Source of the DNA: Gammaproteobacteria bacterium
Lineage (GTDB): Bacteria > Pseudomonadota > Gammaproteobacteria > SZUA-229
Length of the DNA stretch: 21,920 nt
Assembly (NCBI GenBank): GCA_026998145.1
Contig: JALTRC010000453.1
Location: 1-21,920 of the forward strand
Reading direction: 5' to 3'
The position numbers and the translations under genes were made by a program. The first letter of the stretch is position 1. The number at the start of each line of letters is the position of its first letter. Positions 15,277-21,920 of this stretch are shown here, piece after piece. Under the pieces are notes generated by a model that had not been told where the DNA came from, made no database searches, and was given only the letters and a program-made list of their open reading frames with translations.

Positions 15277-16223
15277 GCTTGCAAAATACTCTCGACACAG
15301 TTCATTAAATCACCGGCAATATCCAGATCGAACTGTTTATCCAGCTCGCGGATACAGGTGGGGCTGGTGACATTGATTTCGGTAAGATAATCGCCGATCA
15401 CATCCAGGCCGACAAATATCAGCCCCATTTCCTTCAGCCGTGGGCCGACCTGCTGGCAGATCCAGCGTTCCCGCTCGCTAATGGGCATGCCCACGCCTTC
15501 ACCACCGGCCGCCAGATTGCCACGGGTTTCCCCTTTGGCAGGAATGCGCGCCAGCGTATAGGGCACCGGCTCGCCGTTAATCATCAGAATGCGCTTGTCT
15601 CCCTGAGTGATTTCCGGAATAAATTTTTGCGCCATAATGCTGCGCTGGCCAAATTCCAGCAGGCTTTCCAGAATCACTGACAGGTTGGGGTCGGTGGGGG
15701 ATACGCGAAAAATGGACTGGCCCCCCATGCCGTCCAGGGGTTTAAGAATCACGTCCTCATGCTGATGTACAAAATCCCGGATTAGCCGGGGATCGCGGCT
15801 AACCAGATTGGGGGAGCAGCACTGGGGAAACTGGGTGGCAAAGAGTTTTTCATTGGCGTCCCGCAGGCTGGCGGGTTTGTTGACAATCAGGCTGCCCTGC
15901 TTTTCCGCCTGTTCGAGCAAATAGGTGGTGTAGATATATTCCATATCAAAGGGCGGATCCTTGCGCATGAAAATGGTATCCAGTTCCTTGAGGGGAATAA
16001 TGTCTTCTGCTGACTTTTCAAACCAGTTTTGCGGGTCATCAGTCACCTGAATTTTGCAGGCACGGGCAAAGACTTCACTGTCGAGCTGATAAATATCCGC
16101 CTGCTGCATATAGTAAAGTTGCCAGCCTTTTTTCTGTGCAGCAAGCAGCATTGCGAAGCTGCTGTCTTTTACAGTTTTGATGGATTCGATGGGATCCATC
16201 ACCATGCCAAGCCTGATAGTCAT
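15273..16223 (-). CDS. gshB: Glutathione synthetase
   Basis: This ATP-grasp enzyme joins gamma-glutamylcysteine and glycine, the final step of glutathione synthesis in the cytoplasm. The 316-residue length is normal. The N-terminus RLGMVMDPIESIKTVKDSSF is characteristic. It is followed by FMRKDPPFDMEYIYTTYLLE, the ATP-grasp lysine and glycine-rich loop DVILKPLDGMGGQSIF, the ribose/metal segment KRILMINGEPVPYTLARIP and the closing GDYLTEINVTSPTCIREL. It is the first gene of the minus-strand string, so its promoter should be in 16224-16420. No strong ribosome-binding site is visible. Overlap with apbE implies coupled translation. Confidence 0.97.
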   Translation of the reverse strand: MTIRLGMVMDPIESIKTVKDSSFAMLLAAQKKGWQLYYMQQADIYQLDSEVFARACKIQVTDDPQNWFEKSAEDIIPLKELDTIFMRKDPPFDMEYIYTTYLLEQAEKQGSLIVNKPASLRDANEKLFATQFPQCCSPNLVSRDPRLIRDFVHQHEDVILKPLDGMGGQSIFRVSPTDPNLSVILESLLEFGQRSIMAQKFIPEITQGDKRILMINGEPVPYTLARIPAKGETRGNLAAGGEGVGMPISERERWICQQVGPRLKEMGLIFVGLDVIGDYLTEINVTSPTCIRELDKQFDLDIAGDLMNCVESILQA

Positions 16224-16296
16224 TGTTGGATTCGCTTGAAGATCTGAAGAGAAGGAAGATTTTGCGGTATTTTATCGAAAAAGACCAATAAATTTC

Positions 16297-16304
16297 ATTA
16301 TAAT
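16297..16304. promoter_or_regulatory. Candidate -10 hexamers in the gshB-pilG divergent region
   Basis: ATTATAAT contains TATAAT on the plus strand (16299-16304) and, read in reverse, TATAAT on the minus strand (16297-16302). It could serve either gshB, whose start is 75 bases away, or the pil genes. No convincing -35 is present at the right distance on either strand. The 406-base gap 16224-16629 also holds an 8-bp inverted repeat (16339-16346 with 16361-16368) and the 161-bp palindrome described separately. I see no gene in it. Confidence 0.3.
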
Positions 16305-16424
16305 CAGGCCGTTACTACAATAACGGTAAGGTTGTACTTAAATAAAATAGCGTAACTGGCTTTATTTAGTGCGGTTTTTGTTTGCGCAACCTGAGAACAT
16401 AAGCTACATTCCTTCAAAGATCTA

Positions 16425-16585
16425 AGGAAGCTCTGATTAATTCTGGACGAAACAGTTTGCGTTTAAAATGCGTGGATTCAAGGCGTCGGGTCGCACGCAA
16501 TAGCCAGCTATTGGGAAGATCCGCAACGCAGAAGTCGCGCATTTTAAGTGTGAAATGTGAGTTCATGAATTGATCAGAACTTCCT
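16425..16585. repeat. 161-bp imperfect palindrome upstream of pilG (MITE-like)
   Basis: The ends AGGAAGCTCTGATTAATTC (16425-16443) and its counterpart at 16567-16585 match as inverted repeats at 17 of 19 positions. A second pairing block, TTAAAATGCG (16463-16472) with CGCATTTTAA (16538-16547), is in exact register with the ends. The centre, CAATAGC at 16498-16504 with GCTATTG at 16507-16513, pairs at a one-base shift. The element can fold as one long stem with internal loops. Flanks are CTA on the left and CAA on the right, so there is no clear target duplication. It contains no open reading frame of interest and ends 44 bases before the pilG ATG. Confidence 0.85.
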
Positions 16586-16629
16586 CAAAGTATTGAGAAT
16601 AGACCTGATTGGGGATAAACAGGACAGCT

Positions 16630-17025
16630 ATGACTGAAGAATCAGACGATCTTTCTGGCTTGAAAGTGATGGTGATCGATGACAGTAAAACGATTCGCCG
16701 TACAGCAGAAAATCTATTAAAAAAAGAAGGCTGCGAAGTTGTGACAGCGGTGGATGGCTTTGAGGCACTGTCAAAAATTGCAGAACATAAGCCGGATATT
16801 ATATTCGTGGACATTATGATGCCGCGTCTGGATGGTTACCAAACCTGTGCCCTGATTAAGCATAATCGGCTATTCAAAACGACACCGGTCATTATGTTGT
16901 CCAGTAAAGACAGTATTTTTGACCGGGCGCGTGGGCGGATTGTGGGTTCGGAGCAGTATTTAACCAAGCCATTTACTAAAGACGATTTAATCGGCGCAAT
17001 CAAACAGCACGCATCATCAAAATAA
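16630..17025 (+). CDS. pilG: PilG, CheY-like response regulator of type IV pili
   Basis: This single receiver-domain protein of 131 residues acts downstream of the ChpA kinase to promote pilus extension and twitching. The acidic pocket is D17-D18 (VMVIDDSKTIRRT), the phosphoacceptor is D61 (FVDIMMPRLDGYQ) and the conserved lysine is K113 (YLTKPF). The sequence is very close to Pseudomonas PilG over most of its length. I set the start at the ATG at 16630 because AGGA (16621-16624) is five bases upstream. An in-frame TTG at 16609 would add seven residues and lacks a ribosome-binding site. It is the first gene of the plus-strand pil cluster and its promoter must cross or sit beside the palindromic element. 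Confidence 0.96.
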   Translation: MTEESDDLSGLKVMVIDDSKTIRRTAENLLKKEGCEVVTAVDGFEALSKIAEHKPDIIFVDIMMPRLDGYQTCALIKHNRLFKTTPVIMLSSKDSIFDRARGRIVGSEQYLTKPFTKDDLIGAIKQHASSK

Positions 17026-17077
17026 TTAAAACCATGTCGTAGAAAGCGGCATGCTCAGAAAGGTTTGGAGTACTCGA

Positions 17078-17446
17078 ATGGCAAATATTTTAATTGTGGA
17101 TGACTCTCCTACAGAAGTGCATGTGTTTAAAACCATGCTGGAGAAAAATGGCCATAGCGTTGCCGTTGCGGAAACCGGCGAGGCCGGTATAGAAAAAGCA
17201 AAAGAAATCATACCGGATCTGGTATTGATGGATATTGTAATGCCGGGCATTAATGGTTTTCAGGCCACTCGCCAGCTGGCGATGAATGAATCGACCAAGT
17301 CAATTCCGGTTATTATTGTGACCACCAAAGATCAGGAAACCGATAAGGTCTGGGGGATTCGTCAGGGTGCCAAAGATTACATTGTTAAACCGGTGAAAGA
17401 AAAAGATCTGATGGATCGTGTAAATTCAGCGTTGTCAGGCAATTAA
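17078..17446 (+). CDS. pilH: PilH, CheY-like response regulator of type IV pili
   Basis: This is the second stand-alone receiver of the Chp system, with 122 residues. In Pseudomonas it acts on pilus retraction or as a phosphate sink. The acidic pair is D8-D9 (ILIVDDSPTE), the phosphoacceptor is D52 (LVLMDIVMPG) and the lysine is in YIVKPV. The hallmark VTTKDQETDKVWGIRQGAKD is intact. The start is the ATG at 17078, preceded by GGAG (17067-17070). An earlier in-frame ATG at 17051 would add nine non-conserved residues. It follows pilG after 52 bases. Confidence 0.96.
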   Translation: MANILIVDDSPTEVHVFKTMLEKNGHSVAVAETGEAGIEKAKEIIPDLVLMDIVMPGINGFQATRQLAMNESTKSIPVIIVTTKDQETDKVWGIRQGAKDYIVKPVKEKDLMDRVNSALSGN

Positions 17447-17459
17447 TCAGGCACCGGGT

Positions 17460-17990
17460 ATGACTGCACCGTTTCAGCAATTACTGGATATTGAAGAAAA
17501 AAGCCTGGCCTGTGCCAGTGCGCTGCCAGACCTGGCTTCTCATAAGGATGAATGGCAGGGCATCGGCTTTAAGCTGGGGGATGTGGAACTTCTCTCGCTA
17601 ATGGGAGAAGTGAAAGAAATACTGGATATCCCGGAATATACCCGCGTACCCGGCGTGAAACCATGGGTTGTGGGTATTGCCAATGTGCGGGGCAGTTTAT
17701 TGCCATTAATTGATCTGCGAAGTTTTATTACCGGCAGTGGTTTGAAAAATAAAAAAGAAGGTCGTGTTCTGGTTGTTAATTATAAAGGTATGAACACGGG
17801 ATTGATTGTTGATGATGTGCAGGGTATGCGTTACTTCCAGAAAAGTGAGCAGGCATACGAGTTACCGGAAATCAGCAGTCAGTTGAAACCCTACATAAAA
17901 AAAGCATTTCAACGGGACGGGCATTACTGGCCGGTTTTCAGTTTTAATGCATTAAAAGAAGATGAACGTTTCTTATACGCATCACTATAA
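17460..17990 (+). CDS. pilI: PilI, CheW-like coupling protein
   Basis: This 176-residue adaptor has a single CheW domain (about residues 33-165). It links the PilJ receptor to the ChpA kinase. Recognisable CheW segments are VEILDIPEYTRVPG-like at ~57-67, PWVVGIANVRGSLLPLIDLR at ~70-90 and TGLIVDDVQGMRYF at ~115-128. The start ATG at 17460 lies 13 bases after the pilH stop. The length matches Pseudomonas PilI, and no domain is missing. Confidence 0.95.
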   Translation: MTAPFQQLLDIEEKSLACASALPDLASHKDEWQGIGFKLGDVELLSLMGEVKEILDIPEYTRVPGVKPWVVGIANVRGSLLPLIDLRSFITGSGLKNKKEGRVLVVNYKGMNTGLIVDDVQGMRYFQKSEQAYELPEISSQLKPYIKKAFQRDGHYWPVFSFNALKEDERFLYASL

Positions 17991-18041
17991 GAAAAATTAT
18001 ACGACATTATCGTTTATCGATAGTCGGGAGATGAAAGAGAT

Positions 18042-20141
18042 ATGAGCGCAGCAAAGCGAAATCCGTTTGCCATCAGTGTTATCAGTAAGCCGATTCTGAC
18101 ACTCGGTTTTGTCCTGTTTTTATCGATTGCCGCCATGTTAGGTAGCCTGTTTTACGCGGCGACACAACAAACCTATTTCCAGCAATATTCGGAACTGGCA
18201 TCTGAGCAAAAATTATTATCCCAGAGAATGGCAACCCTGGCGCTGGAAGCGGCTGCGGGTAAGGAGCAGGCTTTTGGAACACTGGAACGGCTACGCAATC
18301 GGTTTGATGAAATTTTGCAGACGCTGGAAAATGGTAACCCAGCGACTGGCCTACCACCGCTTCCTGAAGACCTGAAGTCAAAACTGGAGAAAGTAAAATA
18401 CGTCTGGTACAAGGGTGATATGCGGGATATGGGTAGTAAAGGCTACCGTGAAAATATTGTTCATATTCTGGAAGGTAAACAGGCGATCACCGAAGTGGGT
18501 GAATTCGTACTGGTTATTCAGGAATTCATTCCCCAGTTACTCTCATTCTCTGAAGAAGTAGTCGATATGCTGGTGGAACGCAAAGCACCACCTCATCAAA
18601 TCTTTATGGCATCTCGCCAGCTTATGCTGACTCAGCGTATTGAAAATAATATGAACCGGGTGCTTTCCGGTGGTGAAGGTGCGGCGGCCGCAGCAGATCG
18701 TTTTGGTCGTGATGCAGCACGTTTTGGAGCCGTTCTGGAAGGTATGCTGAAAGGCTCCAAAGCATTGCGTATAAAGCGTATTGACGATGAAGAGGTTAGA
18801 ACCAAACTGCGTGAAGTCGCCATGCTGTTTAGCTCGGTGAGTGATCACGTAGAAGCGATTCTGGAACTGTCCCCTGATCTGTTTGATGTTAAATCGGCAG
18901 CCTCTAAAGTTGAAACACTGGGTGCAAATCTGCTGGCGCAGATTGAGATTCTTGAAGAGGGTATTGCGCAAAGCAGTGAGTTTATCGGCACAGTAAGGCT
19001 GATCGGTTTCGGCGCGGGTGGTTTATCCGTACTCTTTATGATTATGATCGGCTTCCTGCTGGTACGTGACTCCGGTGAACGTGAGGATGCGGCACTGGAG
19101 CAAAACAGAAGAAATCAGCGAGCCATCCTGCGCTTACTGGATGAAATGGCCAACCTGGCGGAAGGTGACTTAACCGTACACGCAACGGTAACCGAAGAAA
19201 TTACCGGTGCCATCGCCGACTCGGTTAACTATGCGATTGACGCGCTCCGCTCTCTGGTAACCACCATTAATACAACTGCCGTGGAAGTGTCATCCTCGGC
19301 TGAAAAAACCCAGGCAACGGCATCACGCTTAACCGATGCATCGGCTCACCAGGCACGTGAGATTGCCTCTGCCAGCGCGGCGATTACCGATATGGCCGAT
19401 TCGATGGAAAGCGTGTCCAAAGATGCGGAAGGCTCGGTGGAAGTTGCCCATAAATCACTGGAAATTGCCCAGAAGGGTGCGGGCATTGTACGTCGCAGTA
19501 TTCAGGGTATGGATACTATTCGTGAACAGATCCAGGAAACATCCAAACGGATCAAGCGACTGGGTGAATCATCCCAGGAAATCGGCGACATCGTGGGGCT
19601 GATTACTGAAATCGCCGACCAGACAAACATTCTGGCATTGAATGCTGCGATACAGGCATCAACCGCCGGTGAAGCGGGTCGTGGTTTCGCGGTGGTTGCG
19701 GACGAGGTACAACGACTGGCGGAACGTGCCGGTAATGCAACCAAGCAGATCGAAGCACTGGTGAAAACTATCCAGGCTGATACCAATGAAGCGGTTAGCT
19801 CAATGGAAGAAAGTACCGCCAACGTGGTAAGCGGTGCGAAGATGTCTGAGGATGCGGGTGACGCACTGATCGAAATCGAGAATGTATCCGATGAGCTGGC
19901 GGAACTGATTCAGGGTATTGCGACATCTTCAAGTAAACAGGCATCGGTGGCGGTAGATGTATCCAATACCATGAATGTTATCCAGGAAATTACCTTGCAG
20001 ACATCAGAAGGTACCGAAGAAACATCACGGTCTATCGGAGACCTGAGTGAACTTGCTAACGAGTTACGTAAGTCAGTAGCTGGCTTTAAGCTGCCAGATA
20101 GTGAAGAGCAGGTTGAAACAGTAATTTTAAACGGCAAGTAG
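18042..20141 (+). CDS. pilJ: PilJ, methyl-accepting chemoreceptor of type IV pili
   Basis: This 699-residue transmembrane receptor is close in length to Pseudomonas PilJ. TM1 is at about residues 16-40. A helical periplasmic sensory region (~41-316) follows, in which SQRMATLALEA and TQRIENNMNRVLSGGEGAAA repeat the PilJ-type four-helix pattern. TM2 is at ~317-341, then a HAMP-like linker and a cytoplasmic signalling domain. The hairpin tip carries EIADQTNILALNAAIQASTA near residue 522. The ATG is preceded by a good ribosome-binding site, GGGAG at 18027-18031. The short gap 17991-18041 shows nothing else. In Pseudomonas PilJ senses pilus or surface state. The C-terminus has no CheR/CheB docking pentapeptide. 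The next gene is chpA, without an intervening pilK. Confidence 0.96.
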   Translation: MSAAKRNPFAISVISKPILTLGFVLFLSIAAMLGSLFYAATQQTYFQQYSELASEQKLLSQRMATLALEAAAGKEQAFGTLERLRNRFDEILQTLENGNPATGLPPLPEDLKSKLEKVKYVWYKGDMRDMGSKGYRENIVHILEGKQAITEVGEFVLVIQEFIPQLLSFSEEVVDMLVERKAPPHQIFMASRQLMLTQRIENNMNRVLSGGEGAAAAADRFGRDAARFGAVLEGMLKGSKALRIKRIDDEEVRTKLREVAMLFSSVSDHVEAILELSPDLFDVKSAASKVETLGANLLAQIEILEEGIAQSSEFIGTVRLIGFGAGGLSVLFMIMIGFLLVRDSGEREDAALEQNRRNQRAILRLLDEMANLAEGDLTVHATVTEEITGAIADSVNYAIDALRSLVTTINTTAVEVSSSAEKTQATASRLTDASAHQAREIASASAAITDMADSMESVSKDAEGSVEVAHKSLEIAQKGAGIVRRSIQGMDTIREQIQETSKRIKRLGESSQEIGDIVGLITEIADQTNILALNAAIQASTAGEAGRGFAVVADEVQRLAERAGNATKQIEALVKTIQADTNEAVSSMEESTANVVSGAKMSEDAGDALIEIENVSDELAELIQGIATSSSKQASVAVDVSNTMNVIQEITLQTSEGTEETSRSIGDLSELANELRKSVAGFKLPDSEEQVETVILNGK

Positions 20142-20158
20142 GCGATTTGGCGAATTAG

Positions 20159-21920
20159 ATGAAGACAGAGGATACTGTTGAATACAACTCATTGCGTTGG
20201 GTCAAGAAAGAACTTGATCTGATTCTATCTGAAGCTCAGTCCGCTTTATCTCTATACATAGAGGAAAAAGACGAGAGTCGCTTGAGAGAGTGTGCCGACC
20301 ATTTACACATGGTTCACGGCACTCTGCAAATGGTTGAGTTATATGGCGCGGCGCAGCTGGCAGAAGAGATGTATAAAGTTGCGGCGGCTGTGCTCGATAA
20401 ATCACTGGCAAATGAAGAAGATGCCTATGATGTATTGATGCGTTCGATGTTGCAGCTACCGGATTATCTTGAAAGCCTGCAGGCAGGCAGTAAAGATGTG
20501 CCGATGGTATTGCTGCCATTACTAAATGATCTACGGGCCTCAAGAAATGCCAGCCTGTTATCTGAAAATGTTCTTTTCTTCCCTGATATAGAAGCTGCTG
20601 GTGGCCAGCCACAAAAAGCTGAAGCGGTTACCGGGCAGTTGCAGGCCATGGCCAAGAAACTGCGTCCCCATTATCAAATCGGTCTGCTGGGCTGGTTCCG
20701 TGGGCAGAAAGTGCGGGCCAGTCAAAAGCGTATTCTGGCAGTATTAAATGAGTTTGAAAAAATATCCGCCGATCCGGCAGCGCATCGCCTATGGTCGGTA
20801 AGCGCCGCATTGATTGAAGGCCTGATGCTTGATGGTCTGGATTCCAATGTCAGCGTAAAAATGCTGATGGGTCAGGTTGATCGGAATATCCATCACCTGA
20901 TAAAGCAGGGCGAAATTGAGTTTGCCAAAGACCTGCCGGCAGAGCTGCTTAAAAACCTGCTTTATTATGTGGCCCGTATTGAAAAAGATAGCCCGAAAAT
21001 TAAGCAGATCAAGGAAACCTACCACTTAAAAGAATTGTTGCCGGATAGCAGCACACTGGAAGAGGCGCGTTCGGGTTTAGGTGGTCTTAATACTGAATTA
21101 TTGCGCACCGTTTCTCAGGGAATACGTGAAGACCTTCTTGAAGTAAAAGATACGCTTGAGATTTTTGTTCACAGCGAAGATCGCAATACAGAGAAGTTGT
21201 CGGAACTGCCTCAATTACTGAATAAAATTGCAGATACTCTGGCCATGCTTGGGTTGGGTGGGCCCCGTGAACAGGTACTTGATCAGCGAACCTTTATCGA
21301 AAATATTGTGGCCGGCAGCAAAGCAGGTACTGATGACGAAGTGATGGGCATTGCCAGTGTTCTATTAAGCGTAGAATCACAGCTGAATAATTTTATTGCC
21401 AGCCGCTCTTCTGCATCAGAAGGTGTAGAGCATCGTGTGGGTGATCTGGCTGAAATGCCATCCGGTGAATATCAGGAAGTGCTTTCAACTGTTATCGGTG
21501 AAGCCTTACAGGACTTCAATAGTGCCAAGCAGGCGATTATCGATTACCTTGAAAACACCGAGAAGAAAGAATTACTGACCACAATCTATGACAAAATCTC
21601 TGTTGTTTGTGGCGCCATGTTTATGTTGCCGCTGGATCGCCTTGAGCCACAGTTAAAAGCGGTTCTTGAATATGTTGATAAGGTACTGATAAAAGCCGAT
21701 CAACAACCGGATGAAAAAATACAGGATAGTCTGGCCGATGTTATTACCAGTATTGAATATTATCTGGAAGCTGTACTGGAAGGTCGCCCAGGAATCGATG
21801 CCTCTTTCGCATCAGGCGATGCAGCTGCTCAGAAATTAATTGAAGAAACCGCTCGGTTTGCTGATGAAGCGGCCACCGTAGAGCCTCCAGAGGAGGAGGT
21901 GGTAGAGCCTGAAATCTCAT
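20159..21920 (+). CDS. chpA: ChpA, hybrid CheA-type histidine kinase, 3'-truncated by window edge
   Basis: The frame is open from the ATG at 20159 to the right edge (587 full codons), so only the N-terminal part of a very large kinase is present. The start reads MKTEDTVEYNSLRWVKKELD, matching the N-terminus of Pseudomonas ChpA. The first Hpt-like module (residues ~40-75) contains HMVHGTLQMVELYGAAQLAEE, in which the His is kept but the usual following Lys of HxxKG is His. Further helical, ChpA-like segments follow (LGWFRGQKVRASQKRI near 180). A second possible module around residues 300-450 is acidic and helical. The last visible residues are an acidic Pro/Glu linker. The catalytic CheA core, the CheW domain and the receiver are outside the window. 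It begins 17 bases after pilJ with a weak ribosome-binding site. Confidence 0.94.
   Translation, partial: MKTEDTVEYNSLRWVKKELDLILSEAQSALSLYIEEKDESRLRECADHLHMVHGTLQMVELYGAAQLAEEMYKVAAAVLDKSLANEEDAYDVLMRSMLQLPDYLESLQAGSKDVPMVLLPLLNDLRASRNASLLSENVLFFPDIEAAGGQPQKAEAVTGQLQAMAKKLRPHYQIGLLGWFRGQKVRASQKRILAVLNEFEKISADPAAHRLWSVSAALIEGLMLDGLDSNVSVKMLMGQVDRNIHHLIKQGEIEFAKDLPAELLKNLLYYVARIEKDSPKIKQIKETYHLKELLPDSSTLEEARSGLGGLNTELLRTVSQGIREDLLEVKDTLEIFVHSEDRNTEKLSELPQLLNKIADTLAMLGLGGPREQVLDQRTFIENIVAGSKAGTDDEVMGIASVLLSVESQLNNFIASRSSASEGVEHRVGDLAEMPSGEYQEVLSTVIGEALQDFNSAKQAIIDYLENTEKKELLTTIYDKISVVCGAMFMLPLDRLEPQLKAVLEYVDKVLIKADQQPDEKIQDSLADVITSIEYYLEAVLEGRPGIDASFASGDAAAQKLIEETARFADEAATVEPPEEEVVEPEIS

Noticed and set aside
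16224..16424. A small gene between gshB and the palindrome
   Set aside because: No frame with a plausible start, ribosome-binding site and coding character was seen on either strand.
16609..16629. In-frame TTG start that would lengthen PilG by seven residues
   Set aside because: No ribosome-binding site precedes it, while the ATG at 16630 has AGGA at ideal spacing and gives the length and N-terminus expected for PilG.
1..21920. CRISPR arrays, tRNA or rRNA genes, phage or defence islands
   Set aside because: No regularly spaced direct repeats, cloverleaf-like sequences, transposase, integrase or defence-type proteins were found. The genes are housekeeping, envelope and pilus control genes.

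Overview
The window comes from a gammaproteobacterium of the pseudomonad type (Pseudomonadales in the broad sense) with moderate GC. The main clue is gene order. From 9366 to the right edge it carries pyrC'-pyrB-pyrR-ruvX-yqgE-tonB-(apbE)-gshB on the minus strand, then pilG-pilH-pilI-pilJ-chpA on the plus strand. This is the order I recall from the Pseudomonas aeruginosa PA0401-PA0413 region, with two differences: apbE is added between gshB and tonB, and pilK is missing between pilJ and chpA. The species cannot be named from sequence alone.

Layout. (1) 1-1853 (+): the truncated 3' part of a TRAP transporter large permease (dctM), translationally coupled to an unrecognised helical protein. (2) 1850-9385: an envelope block containing a PAP2 lipid phosphatase (-), an EptA-type phosphoethanolamine transferase (+), a ClC-family chloride transporter or channel (-), the SpmB/SpmA pair (-) and an LTA-synthase-like membrane sulfatase-fold enzyme (+). 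Three of these (PAP2, EptA-like, LTA-synthase-like) belong to families that act on lipid or glycan phosphate groups at the periplasmic face. (3) 9366-16223 (-): a tightly packed gene string, mostly with 4- to 20-base overlaps. It covers glutathione synthesis (gshB), flavin transfer (apbE), TonB energy transduction, yqgE, ruvX, pyrR and the aspartate transcarbamoylase/pseudo-dihydroorotase pair. (4) 16630-21920 (+): the Chp/Pil chemosensory system that controls type IV pili (PilG, PilH, PilI, PilJ and the N-terminal third or less of ChpA, which runs off the window).

Non-coding structure. The compact arrangement is broken in two places by long inverted repeats. A 30-bp inverted repeat with one mismatch and an 88-bp spacer, extended by 8-bp outer arms, fills most of the pyrR-pyrB gap. 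A 161-bp imperfect palindrome with 19-bp near-perfect ends sits directly upstream of pilG and looks like a MITE or a degenerate dispersed repeat. A shorter sequence resembling the widespread CACAGAG-type intergenic repeats lies between the convergent eptA-like and clc genes.

I found no CRISPR array, tRNA, rRNA, intact insertion sequence, phage gene or recognisable defence system. Nothing here is clearly a wholly new system. The best leads are the two palindromic elements, the ClC gene with no usual start codon for its first helix and with substituted coupling residues, the catalytically dead dihydroorotase, and the uncharacterised gene coupled to the TRAP permease.
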